Source of the DNA: Gordonia sp. SID5947
GTDB taxonomy: Bacteria > Actinomycetota > Actinomycetes > Mycobacteriales > Mycobacteriaceae
Reading direction: 5' to 3'
Length of the DNA: 64,000 nucleotides
NCBI RefSeq assembly: GCF_009862785.1
Contig: NZ_WWHU01000001.1
Location: 4,712,001-4,776,000, forward strand
How positions within the stretch are numbered: the first letter of the stretch is position 1; each line of letters opens with the position of its first letter. Positions 40,001 through 42,875 of the stretch are shown piece after piece. A program made the position numbers and the translations under genes. Under the pieces are notes generated by a model that saw nothing but the letters and a program-made list of their open reading frames with translations, searched no databases and was not told the DNA's origin.

Positions 40001-42875
40001 CGTGAGCATTCCGCGCTCGGTGGAGATGATGGTCGCCATCCATGCGATCGTCGCGGCCGGAGGACAGTACGTCCCGATCGACGTCGACACCCCTGCCGAC
40101 CGAGCCGGGTACATGCTCGCGACGGCGGGTGCCGCCGCCCTCCTCGTCGGACCCGACGACGCGACGGCCCGCCAGGTCCGGGTGGCCGCCGACACAGCCG
40201 ACGCCCCGGTCGTCACCGTCGATTGTTCGGGTCCGGTCGACGGTCCCGTCGAGCCCGTCTCCGACGCCGAACGCCACGCGGCGGTCACCGGCGACAATGC
40301 GATCTACACCATCTTCACCTCGGGTTCGACGGGGCGGCCGAAGGGTGTCACCCTCACCCATGCCGCCGTCGTCAACCGGCTCTGGTGGGGCCTGGACCGC
40401 TTCCCGCTCACCGCAGACGACGTGGTGGTGCAGAAGACCCCGTACACATTCGACTGTTCGGTGCCGGAGCTCTTCGCGCCGTTCGTGGCCGGCGCGCAGC
40501 TGTTGGTGGCCCGCCCCGGCGGACACGCCGACCCGATCTATCTCGCCGATCTGATCGCCGAGCACCGCGCGACGATGGTGCACTTCGTGCCGTCGATGCT
40601 GTCGGTCTTCGTCGATGTCGCCGGCCCCGAGCGTCTTTCGCGCTTGACCTCGCTCAGGTATCTGTCCACCACCGGGGAGGCGTTGCCGCCTGCGGTCGCG
40701 GCCGAGGTCCGGGCATCGATACCCGACGCCGCGTTCTACAACCTCTACGGGCCCACCGAAGCGGCAGTCGAGATCACGTATCAGCGTGTCGAGACCGTCG
40801 ACGAGTCCGCCAGCTCGGTGCCGATCGGCCTGCCGTTCTGGAATTCGACCGCGTACGTGCTGGATTCGCGATTGCGGCCGGTGGCCCCGGGGATCCCCGG
40901 TGAGCTCTATCTCGGTGGGGTGCAGCTCGCCCGCGGTTACGCCTCGCGTAGCGACCTGACCGCCGAGCGGTTCGTCGCCGATCCATTCGGGGCGCCCGGC
41001 GCGCGCCTCTACCGCACCGGCGACCTGGTGTCTGTCGACGGCGACGGTCAGATCGTCTACCTGGGGCGCACCGACTTCCAGGTCAAGCTGCGCGGACAAC
41101 GCATCGAGCTCGGTGAGATCGAGGCCGCGATCGCGGCGGCACCGGGCGTCGTCCACGCCGCCGCCACCGTCTCGGCCGCGCCTGGAGGTGCCGATCACCT
41201 GGTGGCGTATGTGGCGTCGATTCCCGGCGGCAGCCTCGACCTCGATGAGGTCAGACATGCCGTGTCCGTTGCATTGCCGGAGTACATGCGCCCGACGGTG
41301 TGGATGGTTCTCGACGAGATACCGCTCAACAGCGCAGGCAAGCTGGACCGCCGGGCGCTGCCCGAGCCGGTCTTCACCGAAGGGGAGTTCGTCCCGGCAT
41401 CGACCCGCACCGAGCAGACGATCGCCGACGTGTTCGCCGAGGTGCTCGGCATGGCACGGGTGTCGGTGACCGACAGCTTCTTCGAACTCGGCGGCAACTC
41501 GCTGTCCGCGACCAGGGTCGCGGCCCGGATCGGTGACGCCCTCGACTCGGCCGTCGCGGTGCGGGATCTGTTCGACGCGCCAACCGTCCGGGAACTCGCC
41601 GAGGCACTCGCGCCCGGCACCGGGCGGGCGAGGCCGCCGTTGGTCGCCGGTGCGAGGCCTGCGCAACCGCCGTTGTCGTATGCGCAGCAGCGGATGTGGT
41701 TCATCAATCAGTTCGACACATCGTCGTCTGCGTACAACATCCCGGTCGCCTTGCGGCTGACCGGCATCCTGGATCTCGCGGCGCTGCGGACGGCGCTCGA
41801 CGACGTGATGGCGCGTCACGAGGTGCTGCGGACCGTGTTCCCCGCGTCCGAGGGTCGTCCCTATCAGCAGATTCTCGACACCGAATCGGCAGCCTCACAG
41901 CTGGATTGGGCCCTTGTCGACACCGCGGAGCTCGCCATGTCGGTGGCCGCGGAGGGATTCGATGTGAGCGCCGAACTGCCGATGCGGGGACGGGTCGCCA
42001 CGCTGGCCGACGGCGACCATCTCGTCGTGCTGGTGGTGCACCACATCGCCGCCGACGGCGAATCCGGACCGGTACTCGCGCGCGATCTGATCGCGGCGTA
42101 CACGGCCCGGGCGAGGGACGAAGAACCGCACCTGCCCCCGTTGCCCGTCCAGTTCGCCGATTTCGCGCTCTGGCAACACCGGGTGCTCGGAGACCCGGAG
42201 GATCCGTCGTCGCCGGTCCGCGAGCAACTCGACCACTGGTCCACCCGCCTCGCCGGCCTGCCGGATGTGCTGGATCTCCCCACCGACCGCCCGCGTCCCG
42301 CCGTCGCCTCACTGCGAGGAGCGACCGTCGACTTCGAGATCCCGGCGGAGGTCGCCGACCGCGTGCGCGACATCGCACGATCCCACGGTGCCACCGAGTT
42401 CATGGTGCTGCACGCCGCCTTGACGGCATGGCTGGCCCGCCTGTCGTCGAGCACCGACATCGTTGTCGGCACCCCTATCGCCGGTCGCGGTGAGGAAGTG
42501 CTCGACGACCTCGTGGGCATGTTCGTCAACACCCTGGTGCTGCGGGCGCCGGGCGAGGCGGAGATGCCGTTCGCCGAACTGGTCGATGCGGTACGTGCCA
42601 TCGACCTCGACGCGTTCGCCCACGCCGACATCCCGTTCGAACAACTTGTGGACCACCTGAATCCGGTTCGGTCGGAAGCCTTCGCCCCGCTCACCCAGGT
42701 GCTGCTGACCGTCGACCAGACACCGACCGACCGGACGAACGGTGAGTCGATGGCCGCCGTCACCGCCGACGGCCTGACCATCGAACCGGTCGATCCGGGC
42801 GCAGCCTCCGCGAAGGTGGACCTGACGGTCGGATTCGCCACCGATGCCCCGGTCGACCGTGGCGTGGCTCGATGA
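15933..42875 (+). CDS. Giant NRPS, middle segment (end of M4 epimerase to M12 condensation domain)
   Basis: Frame 3 is open for about 8,980 codons. The GTG at 15933 is only the first possible start after the break; the protein opens in mid-epimerase (MSGAMVALSSLAVNV), so this is a continuation, not an independent gene. It holds the end of E4, then M5 (C-A-T), M6 (C-A-T), M7 (C-A-T-E), M8 (C-A-T), M9 (C-A-T), M10 (C-A-T-E), M11 (C-A-T) and nearly all of the M12 condensation domain. All carrier serines and HHxxxDG motifs are intact. M5, M8 and M11 follow epimerases and have the DCL signature (an LTQxEIDDL..RYPGADLWPL opening and FGETVSGRP later). The frame ends at 42875, seven codons before the conserved IYATDLFD motif would be completed; frame 2 supplies that motif. 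Confidence 0.93.
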   Translation: MSGAMVALSSLAVNVSAVAAGDGRTLRADLSFPAAVLDEAEVTEIARRWQAALDAIVAGLDETGDPGLSESDVATTGLTQREIDDLGSRYPGADLWPLSPLQNGLLFQSEIAARPGEIDVYSVQVIIAIAGGIDEARMRRATGELFRAHAVLRSAYLRTAGGTPVAVVAPAVEPDWQSVDLSALDADTAEARLTELAGQQRITRFDLARPGPIRFVAVAMPAGEHRLIITNHHILLDGWSGPLVIADLFAAYLADDAVPAPPTARADYADFLGWLAERDRSAAREAWRDTLAPLAGPTLLAPEQPAVAETPVALHVDLDGELVSGLHRFSRDHGVTPSTAIQVAWALMLSRLTGQQVVAFGETVSGRPADIDGVEAAIGLFINTIPVVVDCDPTQTLGEVASELQDAKTRLLDHQHLGLADIGAIAGHAVLFDTLTVYESYPVDSDALASGSRAAGLDITGVDFADSTHYPLNLIVGPAGDGMQLAFTYLPSVLGEDDVVRVADHVRTVLTTLVGEPARVLAEVDTISDADRVMVSEWASGDDVEVADMTIPDRVAAQVRSTPESTALSFEGVTVTYREFGSRVCALARDLIVRGVGPDVAVGVCVPRSVDLLVGLHAVVAAGGHYVPIDPEAPADRVAHMLDTSGASLVLATADTVRVLDVAQADVVIVDAEQPTDDSVAPITDADRIAPLRGSHPAYTLFTSGSTGRPKGVTVTHEAISNRLAWMQSAYPIDTTDTVIQKTPSTFDVSVWELFWPLMVGAELVIARPDGHRDPHYLAELLRESRVSTAHFVPSMLSTFVDVVGVDGLTDLTALRQVFTSGEALAPAVAAAALDALPNARLHNLYGPTEAAVDVTFHEVRPGDGTVPIGRPVWNTAARVLDARLRPVPPGVAGELYLGGVQLARGYASRPDLTADRFVADPFGAPGARLYRTGDLVRHAADGRLEYLGRTDFQVKLRGQRIELGEIEAVLAAAPGVVHAAAAVTAAPNGDPHLVGYVAGETVELETVRSAAAQVLPEYMRPTVWSVLETMPLNTAGKIDRRALPEPEFAVGEYVEPETAAERAVAAVFGHVLGLETVSATDSFFDLGGNSLSATRVAARIADTLGTQVGVRDLFDMPTVRALAARVADSSGPAVDALTAAAPRPERLPLSSAQQRMWFINQFDPASPAYNIPFALTLTGRVDADALRAALADVITRHESLRTVFPADENGDAAEHILDPEVLRDENSWWHRPTDTAAALGLAGQPFDVTRDLPIRAALTSTGDDEYLLVVIIHHIAADGESLAPLLRDIVTAYTARTAGSAPDWPDLSVQYADFALWQRRVLGTADDPDSIVGQQVSYWTEQLADLPDVIELPADRPRPAVASMRGGLAEFDVPDELVDAVDDLARRHGATPFMVLHAALAGLLGRIGATSDVAIATPVAGRGQAALDDVIGMFVNTLVLRSDIDPGISFDELLTAVRDTDLDAFDHADVPFEHLVERLAPTRSEAFAPLAQVMFTLEQHAQTRIELPDLTIAPAEPVEPAARFDLTVGLSATRTDDGRLVALDGSIVYATDLFDHETAARIADWYVAVLRAVVSDPATVIGDVPLVDAAGRGKLRAWSHGLDVDIEAPVLPDSIAAAVRLHRSATALVDGERTYSYADFGARVNCLARELIRSGVGPDTAVAVAVPRSAEMLVAIHAVVTAGGHYVPIDPEAPSERIDHMLDTARVTAVIVGPGDVPDVLADSNRRVVVADLTAPVADDSSPVTDADRLAPLTRDHAAYTLFTSGSTGRPKGVVVTHAAIVNRLAWMQDSYRLRGSDVVLQKTPVTFDVSVWELFWPLMVGATLVVARPDGHRDPAYLAQLIREQRVTTTHFVPSMLSAFIDVLGAEGLAGLTSIRQLFTSGEALAPAVAAATLDALPNTRLHNLYGPTEAAVDVTFHEVRYGDTEVPIGRPVWNTTTRVLDARLHPVPIGVPGELYLGGVQLARGYASRTDLTADRFVADPDGEPGARMYRTGDLVRYVGAGRHGDLEYLGRTDFQVKLRGQRIELGEIEAVLVSAPGVVHAAATVAATADGSEHLVAYLAGTSDETGGTGIDLDSVKAVAARMLPEYMRPTVWMPLARVELTPSGKLNRRALPAPERDAGEHVAPTTDTEKTIAGVFAEVLGVERVSVTESFFDIGGNSLSATRVAARVGRALDTEVPVRDLFDAPTVRSLAELVRPGTGATAPIVALPRPDVLPLSFAQQRMWFINQFDTASAAYNIPLGLRLHGDVDRDALLDALVDVVGRHEVLRTVYPTVDGRPTQRILDVDDAAERLDWSIGRESGDLMDATTRGFDVATELPIRGRIWRASDSDTTDVIVVCHHIAFDGESAKILAADLVRAYLARTGDGSPTEPPAVQYADFALWQHQTLGRTDDASSPIGRQFTHWMSVLDDLPAVTDLPMDRPRPSVLDADGERLSLGVPADLAAAVHRTATETGLTPFMVCHAALALTVSRLASTRDVVIGAPVAGRGQAVLDELIGMFVNTLVLRTAVDPAVSIDDFLGEVRGVDLDAFAHSDVAFEQLVDALAPERSTAHAPLTQIAFTYAADDTAARAAFTGAGLEIEPLDIAERDAKFDLTVGVLEQPGDDETPALTAEFLYARALFDEPTIRGFADTWLRVLTALTGDRTAVVGDIDLLDEAQRREMDAVRAELAAAARATETFGGGKTLPEVLADRTLDPDHPALISGEVTIDHREFESRTNRLARTLIRHGVGPEVVVAVGIARSMESVIATWAVIKAGGVYLPIDPTYPDDRIDHMLTDSGAALGLTTTADLATLGDRDRPQWLVLDGDDVLEAAESESADAVTDDERLAPVRLDNLAYLIYTSGSTGRPKAVAVHNRGISDLVQALREVSSGPATRVLHVASPSFDASMLEMIWAIGSGHTLVISPAEIYGGAELAALIGRYRVTDALITPTVLATVDPAGLTTLKHLATGGEACPPELIERWAIDGRALFNFYGPSETTIWATAGRSLPGRPVTIGRPIRGFTAYILDERLNPVPHGVIGELYLSAPGLARGYLERAGLTAARFVADPLGLPGSRLYATGDLVRRTPAGEIEFAGRADHQVKINGQRVELGEIDAVLTVSPGVAQALTLGAKDAAGRTRLVGYLVAEEQATLDTAAVIGEAGQRLAAHMVPAQVIVLDALPLTPAGKLDRAALPEPDFVAATEFVPPATEAERALAAIVAGLLGADAVGATDSFFTLGGDSIMSIQLASAAKSAGLALTPRDIFEHKTIRSMAAAAGVVGAAAEPLAELPDGPSGDMVILPIVDWMIEHAESPADFADFSQANLLHLPAELTAEDLRHMLAALVAAHPMLTARLREVDGRWHLDTGATAHTERLVRCVGVDAAAGSAEFARAITDRHAEVLGELDPATGDILRCVVLVPDTDEAPAADAAVGTGARLLIVIHHLAVDAVSWPTIVVDLATMWSQLGSGLAPAPQPEGTSARRWSALLADRAADRVRELPYWLERLPADPPRLGRELDRVETPSRQDDSAARPVTVPVLVDADTTRALLTTVPEAFGAGTQDALLAALARAVHGWTGVHRAGTEEAVVFGVEGHGRETEVATRGDDPRTADLSRTVGWFTTISPVRIPVRRNHDVVRTVKEAKEELRGREDHGLGFGILRYLAPRVLAEGDTDAATVAQLTELGRRPLPAIGFNYFGNVAAADRQDTGSASEAFVPSGDDVELPSTVSGALVTPHVLSVDVQTVVIDGHRRLRASFAYRPGSLTDDEVTELGRRWTAELTAIVAATEVSDPGPSPSDLIGPPLRQDEIDDLTTRYPGAEIWPLTPLQQGLYFQAELGAPADGRGSAAAEIDVYVTQAVIELAGELDAERMRTATTTLLDHHRVLRSGYVRTTDGAVVAVVPPHVEPEWTTIDLRGETDESGDSAAGRDDRLESIVEEQLRRPFALEEPGLVRFALVLQPGARAALVVTSHHLVVDGWSGPLIVGDLFAMYFGGRPLTSTDSGDFATFLKWLARRDEAAARAVWSEALAGLDGPTVVAPGRIATDDARPRDHRIDIGADLGVALGHAARRLGVTTSTLLQFGWAVLLSRLTGQTTVGFGETVSGRPADIDGVEQMVGLFINTLPVAVTIDPDQRIDDAVRALQDTKTRLLDHQHMGLAEIAAATGHHALFDTLTVYESYPVDADAIADNGQSSELQITGIRTGDATHYPLNLIAAPARGASGSTSEAPVAGLSLQLKYLPDAFSEAEIENLGNAYAQILIALGTDDPGRVGDVDLLAPAERGTIESWSHGTLTGEVSDFVGAGPAAYAAHTPTAVAAVDGDREITYGEFTAQVNAMARSLIAAGVGPDDAVGICLPRSIEMLVAVHAITVAGGQYVPIDTEAPADRVRYMIDTASVTRVLIGTGDVPAAIAAAGVTTVVVDASVPADVTAPVTDADRRAPLRPEHAAYTIFTSGSTGRPKGVTVSHRSVVNRLRWGIETFGDVEAGSATILKTPYTFDVSVPELFAPFLIGARVIVARPGGHADPAYLADLIARHGIAAVDFVPSMLAAFLDIVDDEHLAAMTGLRHLYIAGEALPPALARVARERLPHVSLHNLYGPTEAAIEVTAQAVGTVEEHATVVPIGSPVWNTTVWILDDRMRPVPPGIAGELYLGGVQIARGYAARPDLTAERFVADPFGNGARLYRTGDLVRWNHEGEIEYLGRTDFQVKLRGQRIELGEIESVLTSAPGVVHAAATVTTAAGGAEHLVAYVAGGPGHSLDLDAVRDSVAGALPEYMRPTVWMPLEDVPLGSTGKLDRRALPEPEFVTGELVAPAGEIEETIAQVFADVLGVDRVSVTDSFFDLGGNSLSATRVTARIGGALKADVGVRELFEAPTVRDLARRVDAGGHHVEPLVPGPRPEFIPLSTAQQRMWFINRFEPGSPAYNLPVGLRLRGPVDIDALRGALGDVVERHETLRTVFPASDGRAHQVIVGADEARANLDWAEITDPTAAFEAIATVATTGFDVTTDMPIRARIASLGTDDHLFLVVTHHIAADGESTGPMVRDLLSAYEARRHGRTPDLPAPAVGFADFALWQHRVLGDSDDPASVLGRQVDHWTRALEGLPDLLTLPTDHIRPPVASMRGANIRFTIPSDTRRGIVALAGELGATEFMVLHAALAVLLARLSGTSDIAIGTPVAGRGRAELDEIVGMFVNTLVLRTEIDSAMGFADVVATTRTADLDAFANADLPFEHLVEKLNPVRSEAFAPLTQVMLAYQRAISDEVSLPGLTVTPIDAGAPSAKVDLTIEVSPESADDAAAALGGNIIYATDLFTEATIVEFAARFERLLGELVTAPHTPVGDVELLSESDRRRQHARSAGLDKEVPRDTVPIALVRQATATPSATALISGDRTLTYREFSARVNMLARELIAVGVAPDTAVAVCIPRSIDMVVAIHAVVTAGGQYVPIDTSVPTDRARYMIDTAGVEVVLVGAHADRPAAIDDLAGELQVVEVDAGGEVDLDDPSCATVTDDDRHAPLRPEHAVYTIFTSGSTGRPKGVTLPHDAVVNRLWWGLDELPIDSSDAVMLKTPYTFDCSVPEIFAPLMVGARMVVLRADGHLDPVHVAEQIAAHRVTMVHFVPSMLSVFLEVAGAERVRALESLRIVSTTGEALPPAVAAGTRALLPEVLFYNLYGPTEAAVEITYQRIDEVDHDATSTAIGVPVWNSTSYVLDARLHPVPAGVSGELYVGGVQLARGYAARPDLTAERFVADPFGEPGSRLYRTGDLVRWNTRGELDYLGRADFQVKLRGQRIELGEIEAAIAEARGVVHVAATVADGPDGGQHLVAYVAGASGQAVDLDHVKAVTAEALPEYMRPSVWMVLDDIALNSAGKLDRRALPEPEFVAGEYVAPETDAEAAVAGVFADVLGLDRVSVVDAFFDLGGNSLSATRVAARVGEALGVEVPVRALFDAPTARDLATALGRVATSRTRIATGPALAPQPRPERIPLSFAQQRMWFINRLDPGSPAYNIPVVLRIRGEIDLDDMRQALDDVVARHEVLRTRYPESADGLPYQQILPAAQSTTDWAVGSEDDALAIVRRGFDVTAELPLRARIARVGTDPVEHLLVLVTHHIATDGESCSVLARDLITAYGARHAGQVPRWAELELQYADYTLWQREQMGEPDDEDSAIARQLSFWRAELTGLPDAIELPTDRPRPRVSTMRSGTVDFVVDGPLRSAVETAARGHGATLFMALHTALAIVLARMSATRDIAVATPIAGRGHAALDDLIGMFVNTLVLRAEVDPEVSVGALIDDVKRVDLDAFAHADVPFEQVVEALDPVRSEAFEPLAQVMLILEQAGGGVAGDTTAIDVGGVEISAVDPDADAAKFDLTFGLQDNGAQLAGKIIYAADLFDEPTVQRLVRAFLRILEAIGDRTDALVGDIRILTEAEVDEQLAISAGESAEIGSMLLTDLVREFGQDHPTAPALRHGHRVVEHREFASRVNVLARELIDRGVGPDVAVGVCIPRSVEMVVAIHAVVTAGGQYVPIDVGAPVDRVEYMLTTAAAPLVIVDGGRSAIDDLSVDTVVVDCSGSEIPEAAPVTDADRISPLRPQHAAYTIFTSGSTGRPKGVTLSHEAVVNRLRWGLAQLPIDASDTVLLKTPYTFDVSVPELFAPLAVGATMLVLDADGHLDPNRVADEIDRHGATMVHFVPSMLSVFLDVVGPARVRSLTTVRIISTTGEALPPAIAAQVRELLPAVDFYNLYGPTEAAVEITFEPIEAVGGDQGTVSIGVPVWNSTAYVLDGRLQPVPTGVPGELYVGGVQLARGYAARPDLSAERFVADPFGASGARMYRTGDLVRRHGDGRLDYLGRTDFQVKLRGQRIELGEIEAVLASAPGVMHAVATVATAPGGGEHLVAYLAGAPDTAPDLDELRAFVAAALPEYMRPTAWTVLDRLPLNSAGKLDRKALPAPEFGAPEMGYVAPETDTERAIANVVAEVLGLDEVSVTESFFGLGGDSIMSIRLSSLLRASGIEVSPRAIFEYKTIRAIARATAHRAVDALPEYEGGGFGPVTLPPGVRWMLELSDVAADFADFSQTVTLTLPAAVDLDDLRAMFDGVVANHPMLTATLVETPDDGWLLTAGAAAFDPAAAVRIVETDAVAGTPAFDDLLRTEHRAALGRLDPTAGHLVEATGLRSRAGGAGRLMIAVHHIAMDIVSWPVLAGELGTAWAQRCAGASIDLPGEVTSVRRWAGVLDDLARTRQSEMALWQDRLPRRDTVLGRRLDRTRHRERSVQTVTSTVDTTISEAVLTRVASAFRTDPNGILIAALADAVQRWQRRQAEYADADHDVSIMVEGHGREEQVQPGADLSRTVGWFTAFTPVRLDSPDVERTRVDTVRAVKEMLATTPDKGLGFAPLRYADASELRDRALPPVLYNFMGVTGEVSAESTPVVDDPGFAIAADVPTLPGTIAGGMRALAALNVHVHIAAGAHGREIVAAFGHPADALTSSEVEEIAAGFRDALAVLVDEVDRVGDMGPTPSDVPGADLTQLDIDDLATRYPAADLWPMSPLQQGLYIEAARHAGADDSVDVYVTQSVIRLDGDQDADRLRRAAARLLRRHRVLRSGFVQPASGALAVVVPDDVELPWRTVDLSGFSDAEADVRLARIATGERIERFDLAAPPLIRFVLATLPGSRAALIVTNHHLLFDGWSGPLVLADLIEGYVVDDDEALSSTTDYADFLAWLYRQDRDAAVDAWRDELSIVDGPTLVSTGAAATVEEMPAEHAVFVGPDTTRRLEEFARTRNVTLSTVVQFAWGVLLSRMTGQETVTFGETVSGRPPEIDGVESMIGLFINTLPVAVAVDPRTTVADAISALQESKTRLLDHQHLGLPQIAEAVGEIGFDTLTIFESYPVDGDAVADGSRAAGLRIAGIDFTDATHYPLNLFSTPTRDDLGLNVKYLPSAFSDDEVAGFAAAVVSILTGVVESPDMTIGEIDLLSGPARAAALARATGDEVAVRTETVDQLVAARVAARPDDTAVVFDDRVVAYREFGARAATLARELIALGVGPDVAVAVSIPRSVEMMVAIHAIVAAGGQYVPIDVDTPADRAGYMLATAGAAALLVGPDDATARQVRVAADTADAPVVTVDCSGPVDGPVEPVSDAERHAAVTGDNAIYTIFTSGSTGRPKGVTLTHAAVVNRLWWGLDRFPLTADDVVVQKTPYTFDCSVPELFAPFVAGAQLLVARPGGHADPIYLADLIAEHRATMVHFVPSMLSVFVDVAGPERLSRLTSLRYLSTTGEALPPAVAAEVRASIPDAAFYNLYGPTEAAVEITYQRVETVDESASSVPIGLPFWNSTAYVLDSRLRPVAPGIPGELYLGGVQLARGYASRSDLTAERFVADPFGAPGARLYRTGDLVSVDGDGQIVYLGRTDFQVKLRGQRIELGEIEAAIAAAPGVVHAAATVSAAPGGADHLVAYVASIPGGSLDLDEVRHAVSVALPEYMRPTVWMVLDEIPLNSAGKLDRRALPEPVFTEGEFVPASTRTEQTIADVFAEVLGMARVSVTDSFFELGGNSLSATRVAARIGDALDSAVAVRDLFDAPTVRELAEALAPGTGRARPPLVAGARPAQPPLSYAQQRMWFINQFDTSSSAYNIPVALRLTGILDLAALRTALDDVMARHEVLRTVFPASEGRPYQQILDTESAASQLDWALVDTAELAMSVAAEGFDVSAELPMRGRVATLADGDHLVVLVVHHIAADGESGPVLARDLIAAYTARARDEEPHLPPLPVQFADFALWQHRVLGDPEDPSSPVREQLDHWSTRLAGLPDVLDLPTDRPRPAVASLRGATVDFEIPAEVADRVRDIARSHGATEFMVLHAALTAWLARLSSSTDIVVGTPIAGRGEEVLDDLVGMFVNTLVLRAPGEAEMPFAELVDAVRAIDLDAFAHADIPFEQLVDHLNPVRSEAFAPLTQVLLTVDQTPTDRTNGESMAAVTADGLTIEPVDPGAASAKVDLTVGFATDAPVDRGVAR
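16150..19325 (+). other. NRPS module M5: C(DCL)-A(Ser)-T
   Basis: Condensation about 16155-17530 (HHILLDG 16626-16646), adenylation about 17560-19075 ([13 protein letters not shown] about 18030-18068; A10 lysine 19044-19046), carrier about 19095-19320 (serine 19203-19205). Pocket code D-V-W-H-F-S-L-V-D-K, the code established for serine (EntF). Substrate L-serine is predicted with good confidence. The DCL domain accepts the D-residue made by M4. Confidence 0.88.
19335..22540 (+). other. NRPS module M6: C-A(Ser)-T
   Basis: Condensation about 19350-20705 (HHIAADG 19752-19772), adenylation about 20745-22290 (A10 lysine 22260-22262), carrier about 22305-22535 (serine 22419-22421). The pocket code is again D-V-W-H-F-S-L-V-D-K, predicting L-serine. 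M5 and M6 share long stretches around the pocket ([35 protein letters not shown]) and look like recent duplicates. Confidence 0.88.
22545..27270 (+). other. NRPS module M7: C-A-T-E
   Basis: Condensation about 22560-23920 (HHIAFDG 22959-22979; a divergent member with STAHAPLTQIAF), adenylation about 23980-25475 (A10 lysine 25443-25445), carrier about 25490-25710 with GGDSI (serine 25605-25607), epimerase about 25735-27270 (HHLAVDAVSW 26208-26237; FNYFGNV). Pocket code D-A-L-T-A-G-F-I-W-K; a hydrophobic pocket, substrate unassigned. Same PKA / Trp331 clade as M3. Confidence 0.86.
27271..30535 (+). other. NRPS module M8: C(DCL)-A-T
   Basis: Condensation about 27275-28725 (HHLVVDG 27789-27809; FGETVSGRP), adenylation about 28770-30285 (A10 lysine 30255-30257), carrier about 30300-30530 (serine 30414-30416). 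Pocket code D-V-P-D-Y-A-L-I-E-K. It is the only member of the Pro239 group with Asp, not His, at position 278, so its substrate probably differs from the rest; a cationic side chain is a reasonable guess, no more. Confidence 0.85.
30540..33760 (+). other. NRPS module M9: C-A-T
   Basis: Condensation about 30560-31905 (HHIAADG 30963-30983), adenylation about 31955-33505 (A10 lysine 33474-33476), carrier about 33520-33750 (serine 33633-33635). Pocket code D-C-P-H-S-T-L-V-E-K, identical to M11 and M13, so the same substrate is expected at all three positions. The substrate is not recognised. Confidence 0.86.
33770..38412 (+). other. NRPS module M10: C-A-T-E
   Basis: Condensation about 33790-35145 (HHIATDG 34188-34208), adenylation about 35190-36710 (A10 lysine 36678-36680), carrier about 36730-36950 with GGDSI (serine 36843-36845), epimerase about 36975-38410 (HHIAMDIVSW 37416-37445). 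Pocket code D-V-P-H-S-T-L-V-E-K, differing from M9 only at position 236. The residue leaves as the D-form. The carrier-epimerase linker and the epimerase are the most divergent of the four in the window. Confidence 0.86.
38413..41625 (+). other. NRPS module M11: C(DCL)-A-T, mosaic adenylation domain
   Basis: Condensation about 38415-39775 (HHLLFDG 38892-38912; FGETVSGRP), adenylation about 39825-41375 (A10 lysine 41340-41342), carrier about 41390-41620 (serine 41499-41501). Pocket code D-C-P-H-S-T-L-V-E-K. Between A4 and A5 the first part (ARPGGHADPIYLADLIAEH) follows the M8/M4 type, while the next part ([27 protein letters not shown]) follows the M9/M10/M13 type, suggesting recombination inside the pocket-forming subdomain. 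Confidence 0.85.

Noticed and set aside
42872..42875. ATGA overlap at 42872-42875 as true translational coupling between two NRPS genes
   Set aside because: It would split a condensation domain before its last motif, and frame 2 already encodes the preceding conserved residues WRGS, so a frameshift is the better explanation.
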